Assembly (NCBI GenBank): GCA_965203835.1
Contig: OZ241919.1
Span: 1,240,001-1,304,000, forward strand
Length of the DNA stretch: 64,000 nt
Origin: CBDCFV01 sp965203835
Lineage (GTDB): Bacteria; Chloroflexota; Dehalococcoidia; Lucifugimonadales; UBA3495
Direction: 5' to 3'
Position 1 is the stretch's first letter, and every line of letters starts with the position of its first letter. The position numbers and the translations under genes were made by a program. A model generated the notes under the pieces. The model saw only the letters and a list, made by a program, of their open reading frames with translations. It was not told the DNA's origin and did not search any database. This document shows positions 1-8,925 of the stretch, in pieces.

Positions 1-81
1 CGGGAAGGGGCCGGCTGCATCCGGGCCACCCACCCCTTCTATCCACTCTCCACTAACCACTCCGTGACCTTCCCACCCCCA

Positions 82-130
82 CCCCCGTCTCCACGGGGGC
101 AGGCCTTCGTCTTTCCCGCGCAGGCGGGAA
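82..130. repeat. Two adjacent palindromic repeat units
   Basis: The first inverted repeat pairs CCCCCGT (82-88) with ACGGGGG (93-99). The second pairs TTCCCGC (113-119) with GCGGGAA (124-130) around the loop GCAG. Both belong to a dispersed family seen elsewhere in the window. The CCCGTCTCCACGGGGGCAGG module reappears inverted near 57532-57554. No gene is seen in bases 1-242. Confidence 0.75.
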
Positions 131-193
131 CCTGGGGGCAGGGTTGTGTTAGGATTGGGGCATCCGATGCTGAGGACGTCCCCCTTCCCGTCT

Positions 194-211
194 TTCCCGC
201 GCAGGCGGGAA
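194..211. repeat. Palindromic repeat just upstream of a start codon
   Basis: TTCCCGC (194-200), loop GCAG, GCGGGAA (205-211). The arm is followed by a GGGGGCAGG tail and the ribosome binding site of the gene at 243, so it probably lies in that gene's 5' leader. The same arrangement occurs before the genes at 10017 and 26767. Confidence 0.7.
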
Positions 212-242
212 ACCCGCCGGGGGCAGGCGTAAGGAGATTGTC

Positions 243-1421
243 ATGGACTTGGTCATTCGGAACGTCAGGCTAATCGATGGGACAGGCGCCGGTCCGGTAC
301 CGGCGGTGAGCCTCGAAGTATCAGGTGGGGAAATAAGCTGGATTGGCGAAGAATCGGCCCGGCCAAAACGGCCGCGCCACCAGGAAGACATCAACGGCCA
401 GGGCTTGACCCTTATCCCTGGTTTGATTGATTGCCACGAGCACTTCACGGGCGACGGCGGCATGGACGCCATGGAACGCCTGCTGAACGACACTCACGAG
501 GAATTTACGCTGAAGGCGGTGGGCAACTGCCGCAGGGCATTGATGTCAGGGGTCACTTCGGCGAGGGACGTGGGGGCGCGCCACGCCATCAACATAGGCA
601 TCGCCCGCCAAGCCGCCGCCGGAGCGATTCTTGGGCCGCGGATAATAGCCTCCGGCGAGTGGTTCCAGTTTCCGGGGACTTGGCCCGCCGGTCTTACCCG
701 GAGAACGGAGACGCCCGAGGAACTTCTGGAAGGCATCCAGGACATGATCGACAGAGGCGCCGGCCTCATCAAGGTAGGCGCCACCGGCTTCCGCGACGAC
801 GGCGAGCAGTTCGCCAGCATGAGCCGCGAGGCGCTGGATGTCGCGGTGCAGGCGTCCCACGGGGCCGGGCTGAAGATCGCCGCCCACTGCCACGGGTTCG
901 AAGGCACCCGCTTGGCGGTTGAGGCCGGAATCGACTCCGTAGAACACGGCACCTACGTGGACGAGCCCACGGTGCAACTCATGGCCCAAATGGGCACTTA
1001 CATGGTGCCCACAATGTCTACCTGGGATGCCAGGGCGCGACTGGCGACACAGATGGGGTGGTCGCACGCCCAGATGGCGGACATCCATGACAGGAAGGAA
1101 AATTCCATCGCCAGTTTCCAGCGCGCCCTGCGGGCGGGCGTCCGCATCGCCACCGGCACCGACGCCGGCGGCTCCCCCGCCCGCCACGGCTTCGTAGCGC
1201 GGGAGGTCGAGTTGATGGTGGAAAACGGTATGACGCCGCAGGCCGCGCTGGAAGCGTCCACCCGGGTTGCGGCCGACCTCCTCGGCATCGAGGACATAGC
1301 GGGCACCATCGAGGTCGGCAAGCAGGCCGACATGGTGCTTATCGACGGCGACCCGCTGTCAGACCCGGGCGCGCTACGAAACATCTGGGCTGTGTTCCAG
1401 AGCGGCAGAAGGATTCGTTAA
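243..1421 (+). CDS. Metal-dependent amidohydrolase (imidazolonepropionase-like)
   Basis: Cytoplasmic amidohydrolase-superfamily enzyme, 392 aa, expected to hydrolyse C-N bonds in a cyclic amide, dipeptide or similar substrate; the substrate cannot be read from sequence. The metal ligands are visible in order: HxH in DCHEHF (H65, H67), a candidate carboxylated lysine in LIKVGATG (K177), histidines in AAHCHG (H215/H217) and VEHGTY (H235), and the catalytic Asp in GTDAGG (D307). The N-terminal beta strand and C-terminal QADMVLIDGDP segment are typical of the family. The start is supported by AAGGAG 6 nt before the ATG. The amidase gene follows after 10 nt, so the two are probably one operon for amide catabolism. 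Family assignment is firm; substrate is unknown. Confidence 0.9.
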   Translation: MDLVIRNVRLIDGTGAGPVPAVSLEVSGGEISWIGEESARPKRPRHQEDINGQGLTLIPGLIDCHEHFTGDGGMDAMERLLNDTHEEFTLKAVGNCRRALMSGVTSARDVGARHAINIGIARQAAAGAILGPRIIASGEWFQFPGTWPAGLTRRTETPEELLEGIQDMIDRGAGLIKVGATGFRDDGEQFASMSREALDVAVQASHGAGLKIAAHCHGFEGTRLAVEAGIDSVEHGTYVDEPTVQLMAQMGTYMVPTMSTWDARARLATQMGWSHAQMADIHDRKENSIASFQRALRAGVRIATGTDAGGSPARHGFVAREVELMVENGMTPQAALEASTRVAADLLGIEDIAGTIEVGKQADMVLIDGDPLSDPGALRNIWAVFQSGRRIR

Positions 1422-1431
1422 GGACTCGTCA

Positions 1432-2847
1432 ATGAACAAGCAGGACATACCCTTCCTTACGGCGACTGCCCTTTCCAAGCTGATAGAGAATGGCGACGTG
1501 TCGCCGGTGGAGGCGACGGAAGCCTACCTTGACCGCATTGAGCAGGTTGACGGCAAGATCAATTCCTACATCACCGTGTTGCGGGACGCAGCGTTGCTGG
1601 AAGCCCGCCAAGCCGAGGAGGACATACGCGCCGGGCGCTACCTCGGCCCGCTCCACGGCGTGCCCGTGGCCGTCAAGGACCAGTGTTATACGAAAGGAGT
1701 CCGCACCACCGGAGGGTCCACCATTCTCTGGGACTTCGTTCCCGACGAGGACGCCACCGTGGTATCGAGTCTGAAAAACGCCGGAGCGGTGCTGCTGGGG
1801 AAGCTGAACCTGAGCGAGTTCGCCTTGGGCGACAGCTTCTATCACCCCGGTGGCACTCCCCGCAATCCTTGGGACCTCACCAGGAACCCCGGCATTTCCT
1901 CCAGTGGATCGGCGGCCGCCACGGCGGCGTTCCTCTGCGCGACTTCCTTGGGGGAGGACACCGGCGGTTCCATACGCATCCCGGCGGCATGGAGCGGCCT
2001 TGTTGGACTGCGGCCGACGTGGGGATTGGTGAGCAGGTACGGCGTCCTTCCAGCCTGCTGGTCGATGGATACGGTCGGACCCGTCACCCGGACGGTCGAA
2101 GACTGCGCCGTCACTCTGCAAGCAATCGCGGGGTACGACCCAAAGGACGTCTATTCCCGCAATGCACCCGTGCCCGACTACCGCGCCGCCCTGGACGGGG
2201 ACATTACCAACCTCAAGGTTGGAGTGATAAGGGAAAAGGTGTACGGCGACGACGTTGACCCGGAAGTGCGAGACTCGGTCATCGCCGCCGTTGGAGCGTT
2301 GGGAGAGTTGGGGGCGTCTGTGGAGGAGGTATCCCTCCCTCTCATCGAAGCCGGCGGCGTGGCCTCCAAGGGGCTGACCGACATGGAAGCGGCGGAGGTC
2401 CATTACGAAAACCTGAAGACCCGCCCCGGCGACTATGATCACAACTCCAGGGTCAGGCTCCTGGCAGCCATCCTTACCCCGGCCCAAATGTATTACAAGG
2501 CGCAAAAGATCCGCGAGTTGCTTCGACGGCAGGTCTTGGAACTGCTGAAAAAAGTAGACGTGCTGGTCCTGCCCTCATCGCCCGGTCCAGCCCCCAAGAT
2601 AGCCGATGCGCCCGGTATCCGGAGCCAAGCGGACGCCCAGAGGGGGATATCCGGCGTCAGGAGCTTCACCGGCCCCTTCAATCTGGCTGGTGTCCCGGCC
2701 ATATCGGTGCCCTGCGGATTCACCTCCGATGACCTCCCGGTATCTCTCCAAATCGCTGGAAGACCCTTCGAAGACGCCACCGTAATGAAAGCGGCTCACG
2801 CCTACGAACAAAGCACCACCTGGCATCTGCGCAGGCCGCCCATCTAA
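1432..2847 (+). CDS. Amidase (amidase signature family, GatA-like)
   Basis: Amidase-signature hydrolase, 471 aa, that cleaves amides to acid plus ammonia or amine in the cytoplasm. The Ser-cisSer-Lys triad region is recognisable: Lys82 in VAVKDQ, the serine-rich cis-Ser loop GISSSGSAAA (about 154-163), and the nucleophile Ser180 in DTGGSIRIPA. The family loop normally reads GGSSGGSAAA; here it reads SSSGS, a small deviation. It follows the amidohydrolase gene by 10 nt. No gatB or gatC is nearby, so a free catabolic amidase is more likely than the tRNA amidotransferase subunit. A long reverse-strand frame across this gene is a codon-bias shadow. Confidence 0.9.
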   Translation: MNKQDIPFLTATALSKLIENGDVSPVEATEAYLDRIEQVDGKINSYITVLRDAALLEARQAEEDIRAGRYLGPLHGVPVAVKDQCYTKGVRTTGGSTILWDFVPDEDATVVSSLKNAGAVLLGKLNLSEFALGDSFYHPGGTPRNPWDLTRNPGISSSGSAAATAAFLCATSLGEDTGGSIRIPAAWSGLVGLRPTWGLVSRYGVLPACWSMDTVGPVTRTVEDCAVTLQAIAGYDPKDVYSRNAPVPDYRAALDGDITNLKVGVIREKVYGDDVDPEVRDSVIAAVGALGELGASVEEVSLPLIEAGGVASKGLTDMEAAEVHYENLKTRPGDYDHNSRVRLLAAILTPAQMYYKAQKIRELLRRQVLELLKKVDVLVLPSSPGPAPKIADAPGIRSQADAQRGISGVRSFTGPFNLAGVPAISVPCGFTSDDLPVSLQIAGRPFEDATVMKAAHAYEQSTTWHLRRPPI

Positions 2848-3189
2848 CGGTTGCCGTTCATGCCTCTGTGGTTTCCGGCGGCAGGGGCGCACAACCCCTC
2901 AATCCCGTCCACGTCCACCTCCACGTCCACGGAATAGTACATGGCGCGCTGTAACGTTGGGGCCGACGTAGGCCTGCCGGCGTCTTAGACCCCTAACTAA
3001 CCATTCACCCACGCTTCCACCGCTTTTTCTCGCAATCCCGCAGACCTTCGATTCCGCCTTCCCATTGTCGCCGTGATGCCAGCTTCGGAAACCCGCGGAA
3101 GTCTCTCGTATTCTTGCTTTGGGCATCAGGTTCCCCAGACAAGATACACTGTCGTACAGGGCCAGTAGCAATCATTGGTACGAAGTAAT

Positions 3190-3212
3190 GTTATCTTTGT
3201 GACAAAGATAAC
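3190..3212. promoter_or_regulatory. Operator-like dyad symmetry
   Basis: GTTATCTTTGT (3190-3200) and ACAAAGATAAC (3202-3212) are perfect 11-bp inverted arms around one central G. Such a short-centred dyad in an AT-rich promoter region fits a binding site for a homodimeric regulator rather than a terminator hairpin, since no useful loop or T-run exists. It lies about 180 nt before the -35 candidate at 3396. The regulator is unknown. Confidence 0.5.
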
Positions 3213-3395
3213 CTTCTACATGCTAATAGCGGAATTTATCCTTGAATTATCAGTATTCTAACCTTTACTAATTACTGAAACCGTTATCGCATATCGTGAT
3301 TCCGGCAATAGGCTCGAGAGATAAAGAGGTATCATTACGTGTTACATATATTAACTGTTAAATTTACGTTTTTCACCTATATATTTACGTTTATA

Positions 3396-3424
3396 TTGAC
3401 TTTTTCCAAACTCCTCTATAAGAT
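3396..3424 (+). promoter_or_regulatory. Candidate sigma-70-type promoter for importer 1
   Basis: TTGACT (3396-3401), 17-nt spacer, TAAGAT (3419-3424), about 70 nt upstream of the binding-protein start codon. It resembles the TTGACA promoters in front of the other binding-protein genes at 29060 and 31435. Confidence 0.5.
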
Positions 3425-3496
3425 ACCAACCCACTATCAGAAGGCTCTCAATGAATATTTGGAGCTTGTGCGCGCCAGATTGATAGGAGGCTAGCT

Positions 3497-5383
3497 ATGT
3501 TAGTACGCAGGTGGGTGAACCGGGCGTCCTTTGTGCCATTGATGGCATTGTCCTTGCTGTTGATCGCGATTGCTGCTTGCGGCGGCTCAGCCCCCGCCGA
3601 GCCGATTGTCGTAGAAAAAGAAGTCATTAAAGAAGTCGAAAAGCCGGTGGTGGTAGAGAAGGAGGTCATCAAGGAAGTCGAAAAGCCGGTGGTGGTCGAA
3701 AAAGAGGTGGTAAAAGAAGTCGAGAAGGAAGTGGTGAGAGAGGTCCTCGTCACCACGTTCCCCACGCCCACAGCCATGGCCAAGGCCACGGAAGCGCCTG
3801 CGGTCGTCGCCATGACCAAGACCGGCGGCAAAATAAATATGCAGGCCTACTCTTTCCCGCCGCCAAACTGGCACCCTCACGTCACCAACACCGTCAATAT
3901 CATGAACTCGTCGGGCATCTACAACGGCCTCATTGAGTACAACCCTGAGACCGAGGATGCCTACGACTTGAGGGGTGACTTGGCCACGAGGTGGGAGGTA
4001 AACGACGACGGCAGCGTTTTCACCTTCTACCTTGACGAAAGAGCAATGTGGCAGGACGGCGAGCCCGTCACGGCTGACGACGTAGTATACAGCCTTGACA
4101 GCATGGTCGACCCTGACGCTACACCGCCGCGGGTGGTGCCATTGCCGGCTTTGAAGCCTTACTACAAACGGCTGACTGCCCGTGCTGTTGACAGGCATAC
4201 TGTGGAAGTGCCAATACAAATCCGCTTTGCCCCCGACTTCATACCTACCCTGGCCTTGGACTTCAACAAGATCGTCGCCCAGCACTGGGCGGAGGCGGAC
4301 GTAGACAACTCTACCCAGAAGTGGGAAAACCAGATGGGCTCCGGCCCCTTCACGCCCGGCTCGTTCAAGAAAGACGTCTCCATCGAGTTGGTGAAGAACG
4401 AGAACTACTGGAAGGAAGGCCTTCCCTACATAGACGGCATGACCCACTTCAAAATGGTGGACAAGGGTACCTTGATCGCGGCCTACAAGACCGAGCAGGT
4501 GCTTATGACCAACTGGGGCATCACCCAGCTCAGCAACAAGGAGGCCGCTCAACTTGCGAGCGAAGAAACTGATCGGCTGAGGGTCGAATACATCCAGAAC
4601 TGCTGTTTCTTTTTCTTCTTTATGAACACCAGCCAGGAACCCTTCACCGACCCAAGGGTAAGGCAGGCGGTGAACCTGGCCTTGGACCGCCGCGCTCTTT
4701 ACGACACTTTCGGCGCGCCCGGCATCGATACCCTCGGCCCCGCCTTGGGGTCCGGGACCTGGTTTGGCCGAACTCAGGAAGAGATCGCCGAGTTGCCCGG
4801 CTGGCGCGAACTTAACGGTGAGAAGCACCCCGACGACATCGCCAGGGCTAAGGAACTGCTGGCCGAGGCCGGCTACCCTGAAGGGTTCGACGTAGACATG
4901 ATGGTGCGCCAGGTAGTGGAGTTCCCGGATCAGGCCGTCATGGAAAAGGAAGACCTGCTGAAGATCGGCATCAACGCCACCATCGGGCTGCAAGACAGCG
5001 GCACCGGCTTCAAGCGCTACTTGGACGGCGACTGGATAATGGCGACCCAGGGGAGCGCTCACTTCCTCCCGGAGCCGGATGCCATTTTCGGCCGGACATT
5101 CATGCCGGCTGGTTCATGGGCCAGGTACGCGCGGTACAACCCGCCGCAATGGTTCCAGGACGACTACGTCAAGCAGGCGGGTGAGCCCGACCAAGAGAAG
5201 CGGAAAGCCATTCTCCGCAATATGGAGGACTTCCTCATCCATGAGGACCCCGGTTGCTGCCCGATAACCTACTGGACCGCGAGGAACTGGGTGTTCAACA
5301 CCAAGATCAAGGGCATCCACCGTTCCGGGTCCCTCTGGGCCGGGTACAAGCACGAGACTACCTACTGCGACCCCAAGTGCTAA
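3497..5383 (+). CDS. ABC importer solute-binding lipoprotein (family 5, peptide type)
   Basis: Extracytoplasmic binding protein of a peptide/opine-type importer, 628 aa. The N-terminal hydrophobic stretch (about 12-27) ends in a lipobox with Cys about residue 28 (LLLIAIAAC), so it is expected to be lipid-anchored. Next comes a charged stalk with repeated VVEKEVIKEVEKP units (about 36-76), then the SBP_bac_5 fold with the typical GEPVTADDVVYS and DPRVRQAVNLALDR motifs. Start supported by GGAGG about 6 nt before the ATG. Two permease genes follow, but no ATPase. Long reverse-strand frames here are shadows. Ligand unknown. Confidence 0.93.
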   Translation: MLVRRWVNRASFVPLMALSLLLIAIAACGGSAPAEPIVVEKEVIKEVEKPVVVEKEVIKEVEKPVVVEKEVVKEVEKEVVREVLVTTFPTPTAMAKATEAPAVVAMTKTGGKINMQAYSFPPPNWHPHVTNTVNIMNSSGIYNGLIEYNPETEDAYDLRGDLATRWEVNDDGSVFTFYLDERAMWQDGEPVTADDVVYSLDSMVDPDATPPRVVPLPALKPYYKRLTARAVDRHTVEVPIQIRFAPDFIPTLALDFNKIVAQHWAEADVDNSTQKWENQMGSGPFTPGSFKKDVSIELVKNENYWKEGLPYIDGMTHFKMVDKGTLIAAYKTEQVLMTNWGITQLSNKEAAQLASEETDRLRVEYIQNCCFFFFFMNTSQEPFTDPRVRQAVNLALDRRALYDTFGAPGIDTLGPALGSGTWFGRTQEEIAELPGWRELNGEKHPDDIARAKELLAEAGYPEGFDVDMMVRQVVEFPDQAVMEKEDLLKIGINATIGLQDSGTGFKRYLDGDWIMATQGSAHFLPEPDAIFGRTFMPAGSWARYARYNPPQWFQDDYVKQAGEPDQEKRKAILRNMEDFLIHEDPGCCPITYWTARNWVFNTKIKGIHRSGSLWAGYKHETTYCDPKC

Positions 5384-5407
5384 AAGGCATGTAATGGCCC
5401 TTGCCTC

Positions 5408-5439
5408 TTACCCCTCTCCCGTCGGTGGGAGAGGGGTAA
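5408..5439 (+). terminator. Stem-loop between binding-protein and permease genes
   Basis: TTACCCCTCTCCC (5408-5420) pairs with GGGAGAGGGGTAA (5427-5439) across a 6-nt loop. There is no T-run, so it is better read as an mRNA-stabilising or partial-termination hairpin that would lower permease output relative to the binding protein. A comparable hairpin follows the binding-protein genes of importer 3. Confidence 0.55.
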
Positions 5440-5520
5440 CGTTGACCTATAAAGGGTCGAGGTCAAAGGTGCCCATTCCTCTGTAAAGGGCTAAGAAGGG
5501 GATAGTTCAGGAGGACGCAG

Positions 5521-6480
5521 GTGCAAGCCTATATCATCAAACGGTTCTTGCTGTTCGTGCCTACCCTGCTGATGGCCACCTTGCTGGTCTTTATCATCCT
5601 GCGCTTGATGCCCGGTGACCCGGCGCTTATGAAGCTGACGGGACAGACTGGCGAGGCCGACTTCACCCAGGAGCAGCTTGACGCAATGCGGGCAAAGCTG
5701 GGGACGGACAGGCCACTGTACGTCCAGTACGGCACCTGGGTCTGGGGAATGCTCCAGCTGGACTTCGGCATGTCCCTGTTCTACGAAGATGACGTGTCGA
5801 AGGACCTGGCGCAAAAGGTGCCCATCACACTGGAACTGACCGTTCTGGCCCTGCTTCTGGCTAACGTGGTGGCCATACCTCTGGGGGTTCTCTCTGCAAT
5901 AAAACAGGACTCCATAATCGACTACGTTTCCAGGATCATAACCATCTCAGGGGTAGCCCTGCCCAACTTCTGGGTGGGCATTATGATCATATTCTTCCTG
6001 GTGTTGCTTTTCGACTGGATACCTCCCATAGGTTATGTGAACTTGTGGGAGGACCCGTGGACCAACCTCAAGCAGCTTTTCTTCCCGGCCCTGGCGTTGG
6101 GCTTCTACAACATGGCGTTCGTCGCCCGGGTGACCCGTTCATCCATGCTGGAGGTATACCGGGAGGACTATATCCGGACCGCGCGCTCTAAAGGTCTCCG
6201 CGAGCAGATAGTTATTCTCAGGCACGCCCTCAAGAACGCGCTTCTCCCGGTTGTCACTATCTCCGGTTACGAGTTCGGCCGCCTGCTGGCCGGCACCATT
6301 GTTATCGAAAACATCTTCCTGATACCGGGGATGGGACTGCTCCTGATAGACAGCATTTTCCACCGCGACTACACCACGGTCCAAGCGGTGATCGTGATCA
6401 CCACGGGATCGGTGTTGTTGTTGAACCTCTTCCTGGATATTGTCTACGGCTGGTTGAATCCCAGGGTCCGTTTCACTTAG
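5521..6480 (+). CDS. Peptide-type ABC importer permease (DppB-like)
   Basis: Inner-membrane permease subunit, 319 aa, of the DppB/OppB family. Starts with GTG, preceded by CAGGAGGACGCAG. It has the N-terminal helix (IKRFLLFVPTLLMATLLVFIILRLMPGDPA), several further membrane helices, and the cytoplasmic coupling motif EDYIRTARSKGL, which contacts the ATPase, near residue 217. It ends with the LNPRVRFT tail typical of the family. It partners with the permease at 6584 and the lipoprotein at 3497. The nearest ATPase genes are at 35.6-37.7 kb on the other strand. Confidence 0.92.
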   Translation: MQAYIIKRFLLFVPTLLMATLLVFIILRLMPGDPALMKLTGQTGEADFTQEQLDAMRAKLGTDRPLYVQYGTWVWGMLQLDFGMSLFYEDDVSKDLAQKVPITLELTVLALLLANVVAIPLGVLSAIKQDSIIDYVSRIITISGVALPNFWVGIMIIFFLVLLFDWIPPIGYVNLWEDPWTNLKQLFFPALALGFYNMAFVARVTRSSMLEVYREDYIRTARSKGLREQIVILRHALKNALLPVVTISGYEFGRLLAGTIVIENIFLIPGMGLLLIDSIFHRDYTTVQAVIVITTGSVLLLNLFLDIVYGWLNPRVRFT

Positions 6481-6583
6481 AGACCTGCGGCAATACCGCC
6501 ATACGGGAACCAAAATGCGCAAAGAGCTGGTTGGAGGACACTTTAGACCGGCCGCTACATACTACATTTGAGGCTGCAAAAAA

Positions 6584-7498
6584 GTGGCGCAAGAAAGTAC
6601 AGGCAACGCAGTATTAACAAGCTGGCCAACCCGTGGGCTAATGACCGGTACCGCCGTATGTCGGACTATTGTTACGTTTTCCAGGCGCAAGCCCTTGGGT
6701 GGATTTGGAGCGGCCATCGCCTTCATTCTCATAGTGGTTGCGATCTTCGCACCCCTGATAGCCACCAAGAGCCCCAACGAGACTAACTCGGAATACGTTT
6801 ACGCCGCTCCCAACTCCGAGTATCTGCTCGGCGGCGACCAAGTGGGCCGTGACGTGTTTACCAGGCTCGTCTACGGCGCCAGGGTTTCCCTGTATGCCGG
6901 GCTGCTCAGCGCATTCATCGGCGCCTCAATAGGCATGGTGGTGGGGGTCACAAGCGTCCATTTCGGTGGACTGACCGACCTCATCATTCAAAGAATCATA
7001 GATGCGCTGATGGCTTTCCCCGGCCTTATCATGGCGATCGCCATCATGGCTGCCTTGGGGGCGTCCCTCAACAACGTGGTGATCGCCTTGAGCATCGCAT
7101 TCTTACCAAATACGGCCCGTGTCCTCCGTGCTCAAGCCCTGGCCATAAGAGAGATGGACTACATATTGGCAGCCCGGGCGGTGGGTGCCGGCCACGGCCG
7201 CATCATATTCCGCCACATGATTCCCAACTGCCTTGCCCTGTACATAGTGATGGTAACTGTCTTCCTGGGGATAGCCATCGTCGCCGAGGCGACGCTGAGC
7301 TTCCTGGGCGTAGGCGTTCCCCCGGACGTAGCTTCCTGGGGCGGCATGTTGCGCGGCGCGGCGCAGACCTACGTCCGGCTGGCCCCGTGGCTGGGAGTCT
7401 TCCCCGGCATCGCGATTGGCGTAGTGGTCTTCGCTTGGAACCTGCTGGGCGATGCTCTACGGGACGTTCTGGACCCCAGGCTGCGCGGGACCGGCTAA
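6584..7498 (+). CDS. Peptide-type ABC importer permease (DppC-like)
   Basis: Second membrane subunit of importer 1, 304 aa, DppC/OppC family. It shows the LGGDQVGRDVFTRLVYGARVS segment (about 83-103), the coupling motif REMDYILAARAVGAG, and the C-terminal GDALRDVLDPRLRGTG tail. The called start is GTG at 6584 with a weak GAGG 12 nt upstream; an ATG at 6641 is possible but lacks a visible ribosome binding site. A strong bidirectional terminator follows, ending the operon. Confidence 0.9.
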   Translation: MAQESTGNAVLTSWPTRGLMTGTAVCRTIVTFSRRKPLGGFGAAIAFILIVVAIFAPLIATKSPNETNSEYVYAAPNSEYLLGGDQVGRDVFTRLVYGARVSLYAGLLSAFIGASIGMVVGVTSVHFGGLTDLIIQRIIDALMAFPGLIMAIAIMAALGASLNNVVIALSIAFLPNTARVLRAQALAIREMDYILAARAVGAGHGRIIFRHMIPNCLALYIVMVTVFLGIAIVAEATLSFLGVGVPPDVASWGGMLRGAAQTYVRLAPWLGVFPGIAIGVVVFAWNLLGDALRDVLDPRLRGTG

Positions 7499-7529
7499 AA
7501 TACGATCAAGCACTCTTCCTCCAACAATA

Positions 7530-7576
7530 AGAAGGGCCCCGGTCCAACCTGTGCTGTGCTGGACCGGGGCCCTTCT
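7530..7576. terminator. Bidirectional terminator between convergent genes
   Basis: A perfect 17-bp inverted repeat pairs 7530-7546 (AGAAGGGCCCCGGTCCA) with 7560-7576 across a 13-nt loop. It lies between the end of importer 1 and the convergent M24-family gene, so it may serve both. Confidence 0.8.
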
Positions 7577-7616
7577 CGACGCCCATAAGGTCGTCTACCT
7601 TAACCACTGGCGCAGG

Positions 7617-8768
7617 TCAATTCACCACCAACCCCGTTCCCATCTTGGTCAGCGTCTCGCACTCCCCGGAGGTGACCAGCACCGTGTCCCCCACGGCCAT
7701 GGCCAGCTTGCGTTCCCAGTCCAGCAGGATCATGTGCATGAAGATGACCATGTTGGGCTGCAACACCACCGGGTTGTCCTTGTATATCATGGGCCAGTCC
7801 ATCCAGGTAGGCGGGTACAACGCTCCCAGGCTGTAACCGCAGGCGTTGAGACGGTGGTCGCCGAAGCCCGAGCGGTCCAGTGAATCGGCGTGGGCGGCGA
7901 AAATATCTCCGAAGGTCGACCCCGGGCGAGCGGCGTCCTTGCAGGCTTGGAGCGCGTCGCAACAGGCGGCGTGCATGGCAAGCTGGTGCTCGGTAGGCTC
8001 TCCGGTCAGGATGGTCCGCATCAAGCAGGAATGGTAATGACGGTAGGTGCCGCCGAACTCCAGTTGGAGTTGGTCGTTGTCTCCCAGCGTGCGGTAGCCG
8101 GAAAAATTCCTCACCATCAGGGCGTTTTCACCCGACCCTATGATGAACCGCGAGGCCGGGTAGTCGCCGCCTCCCTGGAAAACCGCCGATTGCATTCCCG
8201 AAAGAATATCCTGCTCCGGTGCACCCGCCTTGGCCAGCCGTTGGGCCGCCGCCAGGGCGTCGTCGCCCAACGCCGCCGCCTTGCGGATGTATTCCAATTC
8301 CGCGTCGCTCTTGACCAGCCTCAAGCGGCTCACCAGTTCGGAGGCGTCCTCGTACTCGCAGCGTCCCTCGATGGCGGCCCTGACATATTCCCATCGCTTG
8401 CCGGTAAGGCACCATGCTTCCAGTTCCACTCCCAAGCGTCGGCCGCGGCACCCCTGTTCCTCCAGGATCTTCCAGAGGTCCTGGCCCGGATTGATGTCCG
8501 CGCTGTCCACCCAGATGCGGATGTCGTCTATCACCGAGGTCAAGCGCGCTTGGCGCAGGTCGGCTGACCTGGTCAACAGAATGAGCTTGCCGTCGGCCCC
8601 AAGGTAGAGGCATTGAAACTGAGAGTAGCCGGTGGTGTCGTACCCGGTCAGATAGTACATGCTTTCCTGCCGGAAAATCAGCAGGGCCGCCAACCCGGCC
8701 GATTGCAGTTCGGCCACGACTTTTTCCCTGCGGGAAGCCAATTCCTGCTCGCTGAAATGTATTGCCAT
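7617..8768 (-). CDS. M24 family peptidase/creatinase-like protein
   Basis: Pita-bread-fold protein, 383 aa, related to Xaa-Pro aminopeptidases and creatinase. The N-terminal creatinase-type domain (SRREKVVAELQSAGLAALLIFRQESMYYLTGYD) is followed by the M24 domain with RLVKSDAELEYIRKAA. Start chosen at 8768 because AGGGGGAG lies just upstream; a longer open frame to 8972 would overlap the divergent gene. Several canonical metal-ligand positions look substituted: the usual LVDxG region reads LQLEFGG, the TIEPG region reads MHMILLD. It may therefore be metal-independent like creatinase, or act on an unusual substrate. Confidence 0.85.
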   Translation of the reverse strand: MAIHFSEQELASRREKVVAELQSAGLAALLIFRQESMYYLTGYDTTGYSQFQCLYLGADGKLILLTRSADLRQARLTSVIDDIRIWVDSADINPGQDLWKILEEQGCRGRRLGVELEAWCLTGKRWEYVRAAIEGRCEYEDASELVSRLRLVKSDAELEYIRKAAALGDDALAAAQRLAKAGAPEQDILSGMQSAVFQGGGDYPASRFIIGSGENALMVRNFSGYRTLGDNDQLQLEFGGTYRHYHSCLMRTILTGEPTEHQLAMHAACCDALQACKDAARPGSTFGDIFAAHADSLDRSGFGDHRLNACGYSLGALYPPTWMDWPMIYKDNPVVLQPNMVIFMHMILLDWERKLAMAVGDTVLVTSGECETLTKMGTGLVVN

Positions 8769-8925
8769 TTCGCTCCCCCTATCATTTGTTGTATTAAATG
8801 CTCCGGCTTTGACTCCAGTGATGCGATTCCCCAATTCTAACACCGCATGATGACGCCAAGGCTTGTATAATCCGGTAAGACATATCCTTGGAATCAAGAC
8901 CGCAAGGAAAAACCGGAGGTGTCGT

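Larger units (their letters stand above)
2848..3496. other. Intergenic region with AT-rich island before importer 1
   Basis: No credible gene. The first 300 bases are GC-rich like the genes. From about 3170 to 3440 composition falls sharply (20 G/C among the 60 bases 3181-3240). The AT-rich part holds a 23-bp near-perfect dyad and a promoter-like pair of hexamers, listed separately. A 90-codon reverse-strand frame at 2899-3171 has no recognisable protein character and was not called. Confidence 0.6.

Noticed and set aside
2899..3171. 90-codon reverse-strand frame in the gap after the amidase gene
   Set aside because: Composition and lack of motif or conserved start context do not support a gene.
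3600..3830. Reverse-strand frames rich in FSTTTSFST repeats opposite the lipoprotein stalks
   Set aside because: They are the antisense of the V-x-K-E-V repeats, not genes.
3587..5062. 491-codon reverse-strand frame opposite the importer 1 binding protein
   Set aside because: No ribosome binding site or recognisable domain; mirrors the codon bias of the forward gene.
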